From JARRNE01 sp963824085 (GTDB lineage: Bacteria > Pseudomonadota > Gammaproteobacteria > Chromatiales > Chromatiaceae), in contig CAWGNT010000019.1 of NCBI GenBank assembly GCA_963824085.1, forward strand, positions 62,001 through 126,000: a stretch of 64,000 nucleotides of DNA, read 5' to 3'. Within the stretch, counting starts at the first letter, position 1, and each line of letters begins with the position of its first letter. Positions 9,995 to 21,211 of this stretch are shown here, piece after piece. Position numbers and translations under genes: made by a program. The notes under the pieces are model-generated. The model was not told where the DNA came from, made no database searches, and saw only the letters and a program-made list of their open reading frames with translations.

Positions 9995-11272
9995 ATGACA
10001 AAGCCTGCACACAAGTACAAGTATCCGCGCCATGTGATGGCCATCGTGATGGCCGGCGGTCAGGGCTCGCGGCTGATGCCGCTGACCGACACCCGTTCCA
10101 AGCCCGCCGTACCTTTCGGGTCACGCTATCGGATCATCGACTTCGTGCTGAGCAACCTGGTGAACTCCGGAATCTTCACCATCTACCTGCTGGTACAGTA
10201 CAAGTCCCAGTCGCTCATCGAGCACATCCGCAAAGCGTGGACCATCTCGCCTCTCTTCCCGGAACAGTTCGTCACCGTGGTGCCGCCGCAGATGCGCGAA
10301 GGTCCGAACTGGTTTGAGGGTACCGCCGATGCCGTGTGCCAGAACATGAATCTGGTCCTCGCGCATCACCCCGAGCTGGTGCTGGTGTTTGGCGCCGATC
10401 ACGTCTACCGCATGGACGTGGGCCAGATGATCGACTTCCATATGGAGCGGGAGGCCCAGGTCACCGTCGCCGCCCTGCCGGTCCCCATCGAGCAGGCATC
10501 GGATTTCGGTGTCATCGAGGTCGATGAGGAGGGGAGGATTCGGCGTTTTCAGGAAAAGCCCAATCGGCCGAGCCATATTCCAGGCGACCCGACGCGGGCC
10601 TACGCTTCCATGGGCAACTATCTATTCGAGTCGGCCTGCCTGGTCAAGAGCCTGCGCGAGGCCCATAGGCTGGGCGAGACCGATTTCGGCACGCACGTGC
10701 TGCCGCGCATGGTGAAGGACCACCGCATCTTCGCCTACGACTTCGCCACCAACGAGATAAGCGGCACCAAGCCCCACGAGGAGGTCAGCTACTGGCGGGA
10801 CGTCGGAACCGTGGACGCCTACTTCGAGGCCCACAAGGACGTGCTCGGCTTGGAGCCGCGCTTCGACGTCTTCAATCCCCAATGGCCGATCTACTCGAGC
10901 AACTATCAGGGCCCGGTCTCGCGGGTCATTCGGGGGGATATCGACAACTCGCTGCTTGGGGCGGCCACCCTGATCAACGGGGCGCGCCTGCGCAACTCAA
11001 TCGTTCGCCGGGAGACGGTGGTGGACGAGGGGGCCGAGCTGGAGGACTGCATCATCATGGATTACGTGCACATTGGCCGCGGGGCGAGGCTGCGCAGGAC
11101 GATCGTCGACCGCCACAACGTCATCGACAGCGGGGCCGCCATCGGCTACGACGCGGAAGCAGACGCCGCGCATTACGCGGTGAGTCCCTCCGGGGTCGTG
11201 GTGGTGCCGCGGGGGCACAGCCCCTGTTACCCGCGCGGCGGGCGCGGCCACGGCATCGGCTACGCGGAGTAG
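9995..11272 (+). CDS. glgC: Glucose-1-phosphate adenylyltransferase
   Basis: ADP-glucose pyrophosphorylase: ATP plus glucose-1-phosphate gives ADP-glucose and pyrophosphate, the committed step of bacterial glycogen synthesis and also a donor for maltose-1-phosphate synthesis. The protein has 425 residues. Motifs: nucleotide-binding GGQGSRLMPLT near residue 21, KPAVPFG near 36, WFEGTADAVCQN near 107, FGADHVYRMD in the catalytic core, and a C-terminal left-handed beta-helix region. ATG 9995 follows a strong GAGGAGG. The stop is 4 bp before the glgX start, so the two are co-transcribed. In E. coli-type enzymes fructose-1,6-bisphosphate activates; I did not try to predict the effector here. Confidence 0.96.
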   Translation: MTKPAHKYKYPRHVMAIVMAGGQGSRLMPLTDTRSKPAVPFGSRYRIIDFVLSNLVNSGIFTIYLLVQYKSQSLIEHIRKAWTISPLFPEQFVTVVPPQMREGPNWFEGTADAVCQNMNLVLAHHPELVLVFGADHVYRMDVGQMIDFHMEREAQVTVAALPVPIEQASDFGVIEVDEEGRIRRFQEKPNRPSHIPGDPTRAYASMGNYLFESACLVKSLREAHRLGETDFGTHVLPRMVKDHRIFAYDFATNEISGTKPHEEVSYWRDVGTVDAYFEAHKDVLGLEPRFDVFNPQWPIYSSNYQGPVSRVIRGDIDNSLLGAATLINGARLRNSIVRRETVVDEGAELEDCIIMDYVHIGRGARLRRTIVDRHNVIDSGAAIGYDAEADAAHYAVSPSGVVVVPRGHSPCYPRGGRGHGIGYAE

Positions 11273-11276
11273 GCGC

Positions 11277-13423
<2,147 letters not shown>

Positions 13424-13427
<4 letters not shown>

Positions 13428-13493
13428 GAGCCCGCTTGCTGGCGACTCGGCGCCAGCAAGCGCCGTCGCGGTCGCCCGCAAGCGGGCTCCTAC
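13424..13493. repeat. REP/BIME-type inverted repeat after glgX
   Basis: GTAGGAGCCCGCTTGC (from 13424) is matched by its reverse complement GCAAGCGGGCTCCTAC (ending at 13493), with GCGCCAGCAAGCGC between the arms. This is the classic Pseudomonas-type REP sequence, normally found as a bimeric palindrome between genes. It overlaps the glgX stop codon and could terminate, stabilise or insulate the glgC-glgX transcript from treZ. Confidence 0.85.
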
Positions 13494-13531
13494 ATTCCGG
13501 TGGCTGGGCTCAATGGCCGTAGGATGGGCTG

Positions 13532-13560
13532 CGCGCACCATCCGCACTCCACGGTGCGCG
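13532..13560. repeat. Second palindrome between glgX and treZ
   Basis: CGCGCACC (13532-13539) and GGTGCGCG (13553-13560) form a perfect 8-bp stem with a 13-nt loop. The surrounding sequence (GTAGGATGGGC before, GTAGCGCACCC after) resembles another dispersed proteobacterial repeat type and the pair at 2534-2611. It lies about 75 bp before treZ. Confidence 0.55.
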
Positions 13561-13634
13561 TAGCGCACCCAAAGACTTCGCGGTCCCTTCGTCCTTGGCC
13601 ACCGCATCCCTCTCTCAAACGATGGAGTATCAAC

Positions 13635-15492
13635 ATGACCACCCGACGCCACCACATGCCCTACGGCGCCGAGCTGACCGAAGACGGCAGCGTGCGCTTC
13701 CGCCTCTGGGCGCCCGGCGCCCGGCAGATCGACCTGTGCCTTCAGCGAGAGGACGGCGAGCGGCTCATCGCCATGTCCCATCGGGACGCAGGCTGGTACG
13801 AGCTGGTCACCCGCGAGGCGGGCGCAAGCGATCGCTACCGCTTTCGCATCGATGGAGACATGCGGGTTCCCGACCCCGCATCCCGCTTCCAGCCGGAAGA
13901 TGTCCACGGTCCAAGCGAGATTGTGGACCCCGCCGCGTTCGACTGGCACGACGAGGACTGGCGCGGCCGCCCATGGGAGGAGACGGTGCTCTACGAGGTC
14001 CATGTAGGCACGTTCACGCCTGAGGGCAGCTTCCGAGCCATCGAGGAGCGCTTGGACTATCTCGCCGATCTGGGTGTAACCGCGATCGAGCTGATGCCCG
14101 TCGCGGACTTTCCGGGCCGGCGCAACTGGGGCTACGACGGCGTGCTCCCCTACGCGCCCGATGGCTCATACGGGCGGCCCGAGGACCTCAAGCATCTTGT
14201 CCAGTGCGCTCATCAGAGGGGGCTCATGGTGTTTCTGGACGTGGTCTACAACCACTTCGGGCCTGAGGGGAACTACCTCCATGTTTACGCCGAGCCCTTC
14301 TTCACGGAACGCCATCACACCCCCTGGGGCGCCGGCATCAATTTCGACGGCTCCGGAAGCCGCGACGTGCGCGACTTCTTCATCCACAATGCCCTCTACT
14401 GGCTGGAGGAGTATCACCTGGACGGGCTGCGGCTCGACGCCGTGCATGCCATCGCCGACGACTCGCAGCCCGACATCCTGCAGGAGCTGGCCGTGCGCGT
14501 GCACGCCGGACCCGGTCGCAATCGCCACGTACACCTGGTGCTTGAGAACGATCACAACGCAGCGCGCTACCTGGTCCGCAGCGAGGACGGCTCCCCGCGC
14601 CTCTATGTTGCTCAGTGGAACGACGACGCCCACCATGCCCTGCACTTGCTGGCCACCGGGGAGAGCGACGGCTACTACGAGGACTACGCGGACGCCCCGA
14701 CCGATCACCTGGGGCGAACCCTCACCGAGGGCTTTGCGTACCAGGGCGACCCCTCCGCCTATCGGCACGGGGAGCGACGCGGCGAGCCGAGCAGTCACCT
14801 GCCTCTCACGGCCTTCGTCAACCTCCTTCAAAACCACGACCAGGTGGGAAACCGTGCCCTCGGGGAGCGCATCGACCGCCTCGCCGACCCGCGCGCGCTG
14901 CGCGCGGTGACCGCAATCCTGCTCTTGGCCCCTTCCCCGCCCCTGCTCTTCATGGGACAGGAGTTTCTCGCGCCAGACGCCCTTCCTCTTCTTCTGCGAC
15001 TTCGGCGACGACCTCGCCCAAGCCGTCACCCAAGGGCGCCGACGCGAGTTCGCCCGCTTCGAGCGTTTCGCGAACCCGGAGGCGCAGCAGGCTATCCCGG
15101 ACCCCAACGATCCGGCCACCTTCGAGCGCTCACGCCTCGACTGGGGAAACCTGGACAAGGAACCGCACCGCGGCTGGCTCGAGCTCCACCGGGAGCTGCT
15201 GGCCTTACGCCAACGCGAGATCATCCCCCGGCTCGCCCAGCTCCGTGGCGGCGAGGCGAGCTACGAGACCCTGGGCGACCGGGGACTGCTCGCCCGCTGG
15301 CGGCTGGGGGACGGCAGCCGGCTGATACTGCTCGCCAATCTCGGTGAGGCCGAGCTCATGGTCGAGCCCGCAGATCTTCCACGTATGCCCGCCTTGTACG
15401 CAGGGCCGAACGAGTTCACCTATGCAAAGATCCCTGACCCTTTGCCCCCCTGGTGCGTGATTTGGTGGCTGGAGATCGCGAGCCAACCCTGA
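13635..15492 (+). pseudogene. treZ: Malto-oligosyltrehalose trehalohydrolase, one frameshift
   Basis: GH13_10 enzyme that releases trehalose from maltooligosyl-trehalose made by TreY (TreY is not in the window). CBM48 region, then LYEVHVGTFTPEG, VVYNHFGPEGNY, nucleophile Asp268 (LRLDAVHAI), acid Glu304 (LVLENDHN) and LLQNHDQVGNR. The frame from ATG 13635 stays correct to LLFMGQEF and then shifts near 14973. Removing one C there restores LAQTPFLFFCDFGDDLAQ and a continuous domain ending in WWLEIASQP at 15492, about 618 residues in total. As written, the C-terminal ~170 residues are lost. A single-base sequencing error is at least as likely as a real mutation. It sits 207 bp after glgX, behind two palindromic repeats. 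Confidence 0.85.
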
Positions 15493-15719
15493 TGATGCCA
15501 ACGGCTTCGGGAGGAGACGTTTGATGAGCCCTGCCCGAACGTCATGCCGGCACGAACTGCGACAGAGCCAAGCCCTTGCTGTACCTCCCGAAGTCTGCCC
15601 AAGAAGTCTCTTTGACCTCACCGGAAGGACACCTGTCGGCCGAAACAGAGACGGAGCGTCTTGCCTCCGAAATTGAGCGTCATCGCGGAAACTGTTCCCG
15701 GGGTAGTGAACCGGGCCCT

Positions 15720-16229
15720 TCACTTCAGCGCAATGTGGGAACCAACCCGAATGCCGAGCCTTTCCATCCGGCCAGCTGCAGTTTCCAGAGCGCTCATGAA
15801 GGGACCCGCCGGCGGGTAGACCGGATGGCGAACGAAAACCACGGAGTCGACGTAAGGCTCCATACGTTGCACATCGATCACCACTCCGCCAGCGTCGATA
15901 TGGGCTATATCGAGAGGAGCCTGCACGTTGCGCATATGAAACGTTATCTCGGTACGGACGCCGAAGCGGAACAGAATGGCCGTGTCCCCTATGGCCTCCG
16001 GGCAGATGTGCTGAAAGCCGGCAGCTAGCTCATTAACGTCATCCGCGATCTTTACCGGAATCTCCACACCCTCCTCACCATTGCCGGCGAGAACCACCGT
16101 AGCGTCTTCCATTTTCTGAAGTGCAGCCGTGGCTGTCACGCAGGGAGCGGCGCAAGCAGATCCGACTAACATGAAACCAGCGAGGCCGACAACCAAGCCG
16201 GCGACGGAAGGACGGTAGCGTCCTTTCAT
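15720..16229 (-). CDS. Exported DUF192 family protein
   Basis: Protein of 169 residues with a signal peptide (hydrophobic core AGLVVGLAGFMLVGSACA). The body matches DUF192: AAGFQHICPEAIGDTAILF, then FHMRNVQAPLDIAHID and a C-terminal ALETAAGRMERLGIRVGS, the positions where family members carry a conserved M.NT..PLDI.FID block. Function of DUF192 is unknown; members are exported and often near metal or copper genes. It is the last gene of the minus-strand exported-protein run, 149 bp after the SCO gene, and convergent with treZ. ATG 16229 is the clear start. Unlike its upstream neighbours it is intact. Confidence 0.8.
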   Translation of the reverse strand: MKGRYRPSVAGLVVGLAGFMLVGSACAAPCVTATAALQKMEDATVVLAGNGEEGVEIPVKIADDVNELAAGFQHICPEAIGDTAILFRFGVRTEITFHMRNVQAPLDIAHIDAGGVVIDVQRMEPYVDSVVFVRHPVYPPAGPFMSALETAAGRMERLGIRVGSHIALK

Positions 16230-16378
16230 GGGGATCTAATTCCTCCTATCTCACCTCGCCGCAGAGATCCAGGGGTCGCTGGAGCCACGATAGATTAGGA
16301 GTCCGTTGAGATATCGCCCCTTCCGGAAACGTCAGACCCACTCCGAGGCTCGCTGCGCGTAAGCGCATCGGCGCCTCT

Positions 16379-17107
16379 TCACGAGGAACCGGGCGCTTCG
16401 CCGGCCGGGGCCGTCTGGCTGCGGTACTCCTGCACCAGCTCGCCTGCGCTCGCGAATCCCTCCATGCGTACCCAGGGTCCATCCGCTTGGACCCGCAAAA
16501 GGGTCAAGGGGACATGGTTCATCTTGTCGCCGCGATAAGCGTCAAACGCCTTTAGCACCGCCACACATCGTTGATGTCCCCGTCAGAAACTCCCAACCGA
16601 TCCGCGGCCATGAATCGCTGGGCATACTCGCGAAGTGGCCGGGGTGTCGTGCTCGGGATCGATCGATATGGAGATCGATGCGAACATCCTTCGCCTCGCA
16701 CCCAGGGCTCGCTGCGTCTGGGCAAAACTGGCGCTGAGTACCGGACATATCGTGGTACAGGTAGTGAAGATGAAGTTCAGCATGATGGGCTGCTTACTGG
16801 CCACGATATCCCGCAGCGCGACACGCTTACCGTTCTGGTCCTTCAAGACGACATCCGGGACGGCATAGGACTGCTCAGTTCGGGTGTAGCCTTTCTGGCT
16901 CATCATCTGTGCGTGATGCGCGTGCTCGCCTCCCTGTGGCCCCCCTTCATGTGGTGCGCGTGCTCGCCACCCATTGGATCCAGTTGGGTAGCTTGTGCAT
17001 CGCGCGCCACCGTCCGCGCCCGCTGGTGCCGACGCCAACCCGAGAAAGGCTGCGGAGACTGCGGTGACCGCACCGCGGACGATCATAGAACCATACATCG
17101 ACATCAT
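16379..17107 (-). pseudogene. SCO1/SenC copper chaperone, frameshifted
   Basis: Periplasmic thioredoxin-fold copper chaperone that delivers copper to cuproproteins such as cytochrome oxidase or multicopper oxidases. From ATG 17107 the frame gives a signal peptide, a His-rich linker (GGEHAHHAQ), VPDVVLKDQNGKRVALRD, the copper-binding Cys pair in TTCTTICPVL, and SISIDPEHDTPA. Frame changes between about 16570 and 16650 interrupt the stretch corresponding to REYAQRF and WEFLTG; the frame is recovered in VAVLKAFDAYRGDKMNHVP and ends at 16379. The span is 243 codons, so the indels cancel. Next to three multicopper oxidases it is probably their metallochaperone. Whether the gene is really broken is uncertain, because the whole neighbourhood carries indels. 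Confidence 0.8.
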
Positions 17108-17198
17108 TCACTCTCCACTTCTTTCCGCGTCTCAGCGCTTGCGACGGCCATGAGTGTGCAGCGCGGGACTGCCAGTTGATGACGGAGCATGCGCTCTG

Positions 17199-18977
17199 TT
17201 AGTTGACGACCCAATCGCTCACCTTCACGAGCTGTGGATCATCGCCTGACGACAGCTGAGTGATGTAGCAGCCCTTTGCGGCATACCGTTGACCCGGCCC
17301 AAAGCTCAGCCGCGGGTAGGCTGCAATGGCATAGTCCTGGTCGGGCATCATGTCGAATGCCTCCATGAAGTAGTCGCGGTAGAACTCGCTGCGCATGGCG
17401 GCGATAGCCCCCGGCAACATCCAGCCCAGAAAATACATCTTGGCCTTCAGCTGCGGATCCATCTCGGCGTCGCCGGGAGGGATCTTGCGCGCCTTCAACC
17501 AGGCGTTGACAACCCGGTGCCGCTTTTCCGTCTCCCGAGGCAGGCTGTACGGGATAGGTCAGGAAAAGCCGACGCCGGATGGATTCCGGGATGCGGGAGA
17601 GGTTCGCTCGCGCCAAGCTCCAGGACACAAAGATCGTCTGATCGCCCTGCGCGAGCCCATGCGTTCAGGGCCGTGACAACGTCCTCGCCGTCCAGCCACA
17701 GCAGAACAACGGCCGGCGCCTGCCCGGCTCCCGCACGCGAGCCAAGGCGTCTCAGACACGTCCTCTCCCGCGGTGAGCGTTTGTGACTCCAGAGCTGCCC
17801 TTTCCGCCTTCTGCCAGGTCTCTTGAAAACCCCGGGCGGCATCCTCCCCTTCGGTGCCTGGACGGAAGACCTGTACGATGCGGGCACCGGCGGCGACCTT
17901 ATCCGATTGCCGCAAGATACCGGGCCGCTGCCTCGCCCTCCTGGTACAGCCCCTTGGAGAAATAGAGCGTGTACCAATCGGAATCCGACACCACGGGCTG
18001 TTCGGTGATCGGAAAGATGGACGGGATCTCGTGCTCCTCGCAGAATTTGTGGATCGGTGCCCAGGGGCCGGCCGCGATGCCCCCGAGCAGCGCGAATACG
18101 GGCTTGGCGCGGTAATAGGCCTCGAGCTGCTCACGCCAGGTATCCGCGGGGCCCTTCAGCTCCCACACGTCCAGCGCCAGCTTGCGGTAGGCACCGAACT
18201 TCTCGGTCTTGTAGAAAGGCCCAGCCTTGGCGCGGCGCTCGTACGGGCGCGTCTGCGTGTTGCGCGCACTAATGTGGGCCCGCACCACGGCAAGCATGGC
18301 ATCGCGGTCCGCGTCCGGAACACCCTCCGTGACGACCGTGGCAAAGCGGATGGTCTGCTCGTCGGCGCCGGGATCGGTGTCCGTCGAGAGATGCTTTAGA
18401 TAGTAGGTGAGGACCGCCATGTCCCGGTCGCCGAGGTCATAGCGCGGCATGGCGCGGTTCAGCACTCGCCCCGCCGGATCGACGCCAGTTCTCAGGACCC
18501 GCGCCAGTGTCTCGTCGGTGTAGGGCGGGTCTGAGGTCCTCCATCTCAAATCGCGGCGGGCAGTGACCAACGCTCCAGCGCACCAGGCCCTTGACGCTGC
18601 TTTGACGGGTTCCAGGTGCCAGCCCGACGCCGGGGAACCGCCAACTCCTTGCCGTTCACCGGCCACGCGATAACGGGTCCTTCCAGCGATCCAAGCCCGC
18701 TGCGCTGATGGCAGTTGACGCAGCTGAACATGCTGCCATCCGCCGTCACATCACCCGCCACGATGGCCTTTACGGGCTGGCCGCTTACACCCAGACCGCG
18801 CCGGTACAGGCGCTCACCGAGGGCGAGTGCCTGTTGCGGAGAAAACCCCGCGACCGAAGCAGGCTCGCTATCGTCCAGCGCCTCGCCACCAAGAGTGGCT
18901 GGCGGTAGGGACAACAGCGCGGCGGCGGCACCAAGCAGGGCACCTGCCAGCCGCCCGATACGATTGACACGGCACAT
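17199..18977 (-). pseudogene. Cytochrome c fused to a periplasmic binding protein, frameshifted
   Basis: Exported protein of about 590 residues in at least four frame segments. From ATG 18977: signal peptide, then a haem c motif CVNCHQRSG near residue 87. After a shift near 18590 come the rest of the c-type domain (NRAMPRYDLGDRDMAVLTYY, with a candidate Met ligand) and an ABC-type substrate-binding domain (VFALLGGIAAGPWAPIHKF, IPSIFPITEQP, YFSKGLYQEGEAAARYLAA). Later shifts near 17900, 17700 and 17620 lead to the end WYITQ-like stretch KGCYITQLSSGDDPQLVKV. Cytochrome c/binding-protein fusions of this kind are known in proteobacteria without assigned function. Here the protein sits between a protease and the SCO chaperone in a multicopper oxidase run, suggesting it accepts electrons from a bound substrate or its oxidation product; that is inference. 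Confidence 0.72.
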
Positions 18978-18980
18978 CGA

Positions 18981-20607
18981 CTACTTTTTCTTCCCTTTGC
19001 CGCCCCCTCCGGAGCCGCCGCTACCACCTCCACTGTCTCCCCCGGAGACCGGGCACGACTTGCCCTTGAGGCGATCCACCCCGTCGCAGTCCTGGTCGAT
19101 GCCGTCGCCCTTGATGTCGCAAGCGGAGGGGTTGATCGTGGCGTCGAGGTCGTTACAGTCCTGAGGTGTGCCGCAGCTCGACTCGTAAAAGAAGCCGTCT
19201 TGGTCGAAATCTGTGCACGTCGGCTCGGGCGCAGGAGCACTTGCCAGCCAAGCGACCGCCGCCGGGGCATTCAGCAGGCCGTATCCCGACGTCGTTGTCG
19301 GGTCCCGTTGCCCCGATGTCCAGCGGCTCCGACTTCACCGCCTCCTCGAGCTGAGCCACCGTCGCATCGGGGTTCGTCTGGCGCAGCAACGCCATGGTTC
19401 CGGCGACATGTGGGGCGGCAGAAAGAGGTCCCGAGACATTGACGTATAGGAGTCGGGAAACACCCCCCCGAACGTCAGGTCCGCCACTCGAATGTTGACG
19501 CCCGGCGCGACAACCTCCGGGAAAGAGGTTCCGTCGCAGGCCGACGGGCCGAGGCTGCTGAACGATGCCACAGTCCCCGACGAATCCACCGCCCCGACGC
19601 CGAAACCTTCGGCGTTGTCCGCCGGACTCACGCTGCCTGCGGTCCCCTGGTTTCCCGCCGAAAAGACCACGGCGATGCCGGCGATCTTCAGGAGGTCGAC
19701 ATCTGGTCCGAATTCCTCGTAGCACTGGTTCACCTCATTGGGGTATCCCCAGGAGGCGTTAACTACGTCCGGAACGTCATTGGTCGCCGGGTTCCCGTCC
19801 GGGTCGAGCAGCCACTGGAACCCAGAGTGGATGGCGCTCAACGAAGCGTAGTCGGCGTCGTTGAAGATCTTGACCGCGATCCATTGTGCTCCTGGCGCCA
19901 CGCCGATCGCCGGTCCCGCCGGCATCCCCCCGACCGCGGCACCAATCGTCCAGGTACCATGGCCATTCCGGTCATAGGGAGTCGCGTGCTCCCCGTTGGG
20001 GTCGAACCAACTGTTCGAGCCCCCGCGCCAGCGTCCAACCAAATCGGCGTGGGCTGCATCCACCCCGGTGTCCATCCCAGCCACGACGGTTCCGTCCCCC
20101 GTCTGGCCCTGGTTCCACACAGTGGGCGCGCCGACCGTGACGAGGTTCCACTCCGGCTCCGAGGTCGCTGCCGTCTGAGGGCCGGGCGCGGCCAAGGTCG
20201 CGTCCAGCTTGATGCTCTCCACCTCCGGCAACGCCGCCAGGTCCCAGACCACCGCCGGCCCGGCGGTGGCGGCCAGCGCGTTGATCGACCAGAGCTGGGT
20301 GATCTTCTTGGCACCGCCGGCCTGAAGCAGCTCGACCGCCGTCTTCTGGCTGGCGTCCGCCTGGTTGCGCAACGCCCACAGCAGAGCGGCGAGCTGCATG
20401 CCGCCACCCTTGCCCTGGCCTGGGAACGCGTCGAGATTCAGCCCCTGGTGGAACTGAGCGATGAAGGCCACCTCACCGCCACTCTCCAATGCCTGCTCCA
20501 GGTCCGGCTCGATCACCGCCGCCCGACGCCGTGGCGAACTGATAGGGCCGCGGCCAATGCGCTAGGCAGGGCCGCGGCGCCGAAAACCTTGAAGCTCGTC
20601 TGTTCAT
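18981..20607 (-). pseudogene. Exported S8 (subtilisin-like) protease with MopE-like C-terminus, frameshifted
   Basis: Secreted serine protease of about 540 residues. ATG 20607 lies 1 nt after the previous stop. After a disrupted signal-peptide region the frame is clean from about 20516 to 19440: catalytic Asp in AGMDTGVDAAHADL, catalytic His in DRNGHGTWTIG, and oxyanion region VNASWGYPN and VVFSAGNQGT. Past a shift the serine region reads SGPLSAAPHVAG, where the catalytic Ser position is Leu; two compensating indels would give GPSFAAPH. The C-terminus (about 19230-18981) contains DQDGFFYESSCG, DCNDLDATINP and GDGIDQDCDG, the MopE-like metal-binding motif, then a Gly/Ser tail ending GKGKKK. 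It may process or anchor the co-encoded oxidases. The cytochrome gene starts 3 nt after its stop. Confidence 0.78.
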
Positions 20608-20608
20608 G

Positions 20609-21079
20609 TCATTGCACCACTATGTTTTCGGCCCGAAAATCTCCGATGGCCACGGTGACCTTGTCGCCCGACTTGACGAGATCCCCCGCGTTGCCGAAAA
20701 ACATCCAGTAGATACGCCCTTCCTTTGGCGTGTAGGAGTTGCGAAGCGGCCCGAGCTTGGCCGTGCTGGGCACCACCAGCACCTTGCCGCTGGACTGGTG
20801 GACAGGTTCGGCTTCGTCTTGCGGACGAAGAGCGGCGCGGCCTTCTTCGCGTCCAGCACCTTGTAGCGGAAATCGAGCATGTGGCCGTGCGCGGTTCGGC
20901 GTAGCGACACGATCTCCACCCCCCACTTGTCCTTCATGCGCCGGATCGGTCTCCCACTTCATGGGAGCCCGTTGCGCATGCTTCGTGTCTGAGGCCGTGG
21001 TCCCACCCGCGCCGAGCGGCAAGGCCGCCAGTGCGGACAGCAGTACGCAAGATGCGAGCAGTTTGTTGAATCGTTTCAT
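20609..21079 (-). pseudogene. Small exported protein of unknown function, two frame changes
   Basis: About 156 residues from ATG 21079, which follows GGAGGAC. The signal peptide is clear (LLASCVLLSALAALPLGAGG). The mature part in three frame segments reads KWGVEIVSLRRTAHGHMLDF, RYKVLDAKKAAPLFVRKTKP, then GKVLVVPSTAKLGPLR and KVTVAIGDFRAENIVVQ. Shifts lie near 20940 and 20815; total length is a multiple of three, so they cancel. I do not recognise a named domain; the pattern of short beta-strands suggests a small beta-sandwich. It lies between the third multicopper oxidase and the protease, 1 nt before the latter, so it belongs to the same operon. Confidence 0.6.
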
Positions 21080-21211
21080 ATCAGTCCTCCGGGTCGCCCG
21101 TCGGTTCGTTGCCGGGGCGTTCCCCGCGCGCCGAACAAGCGCCCGGGAAAAATTGCCGGGCGGCCTCCGCTCGCGGAGGCGACCCGGCCGATCGCACACT
21201 CCTTCCCTTAA

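Noticed and set aside
15705..15724. Hairpin AGTGAA / TTCACT at the DUF192 stop
   Set aside because: Only six base pairs and no T-run; could arise by chance in the convergent spacer.
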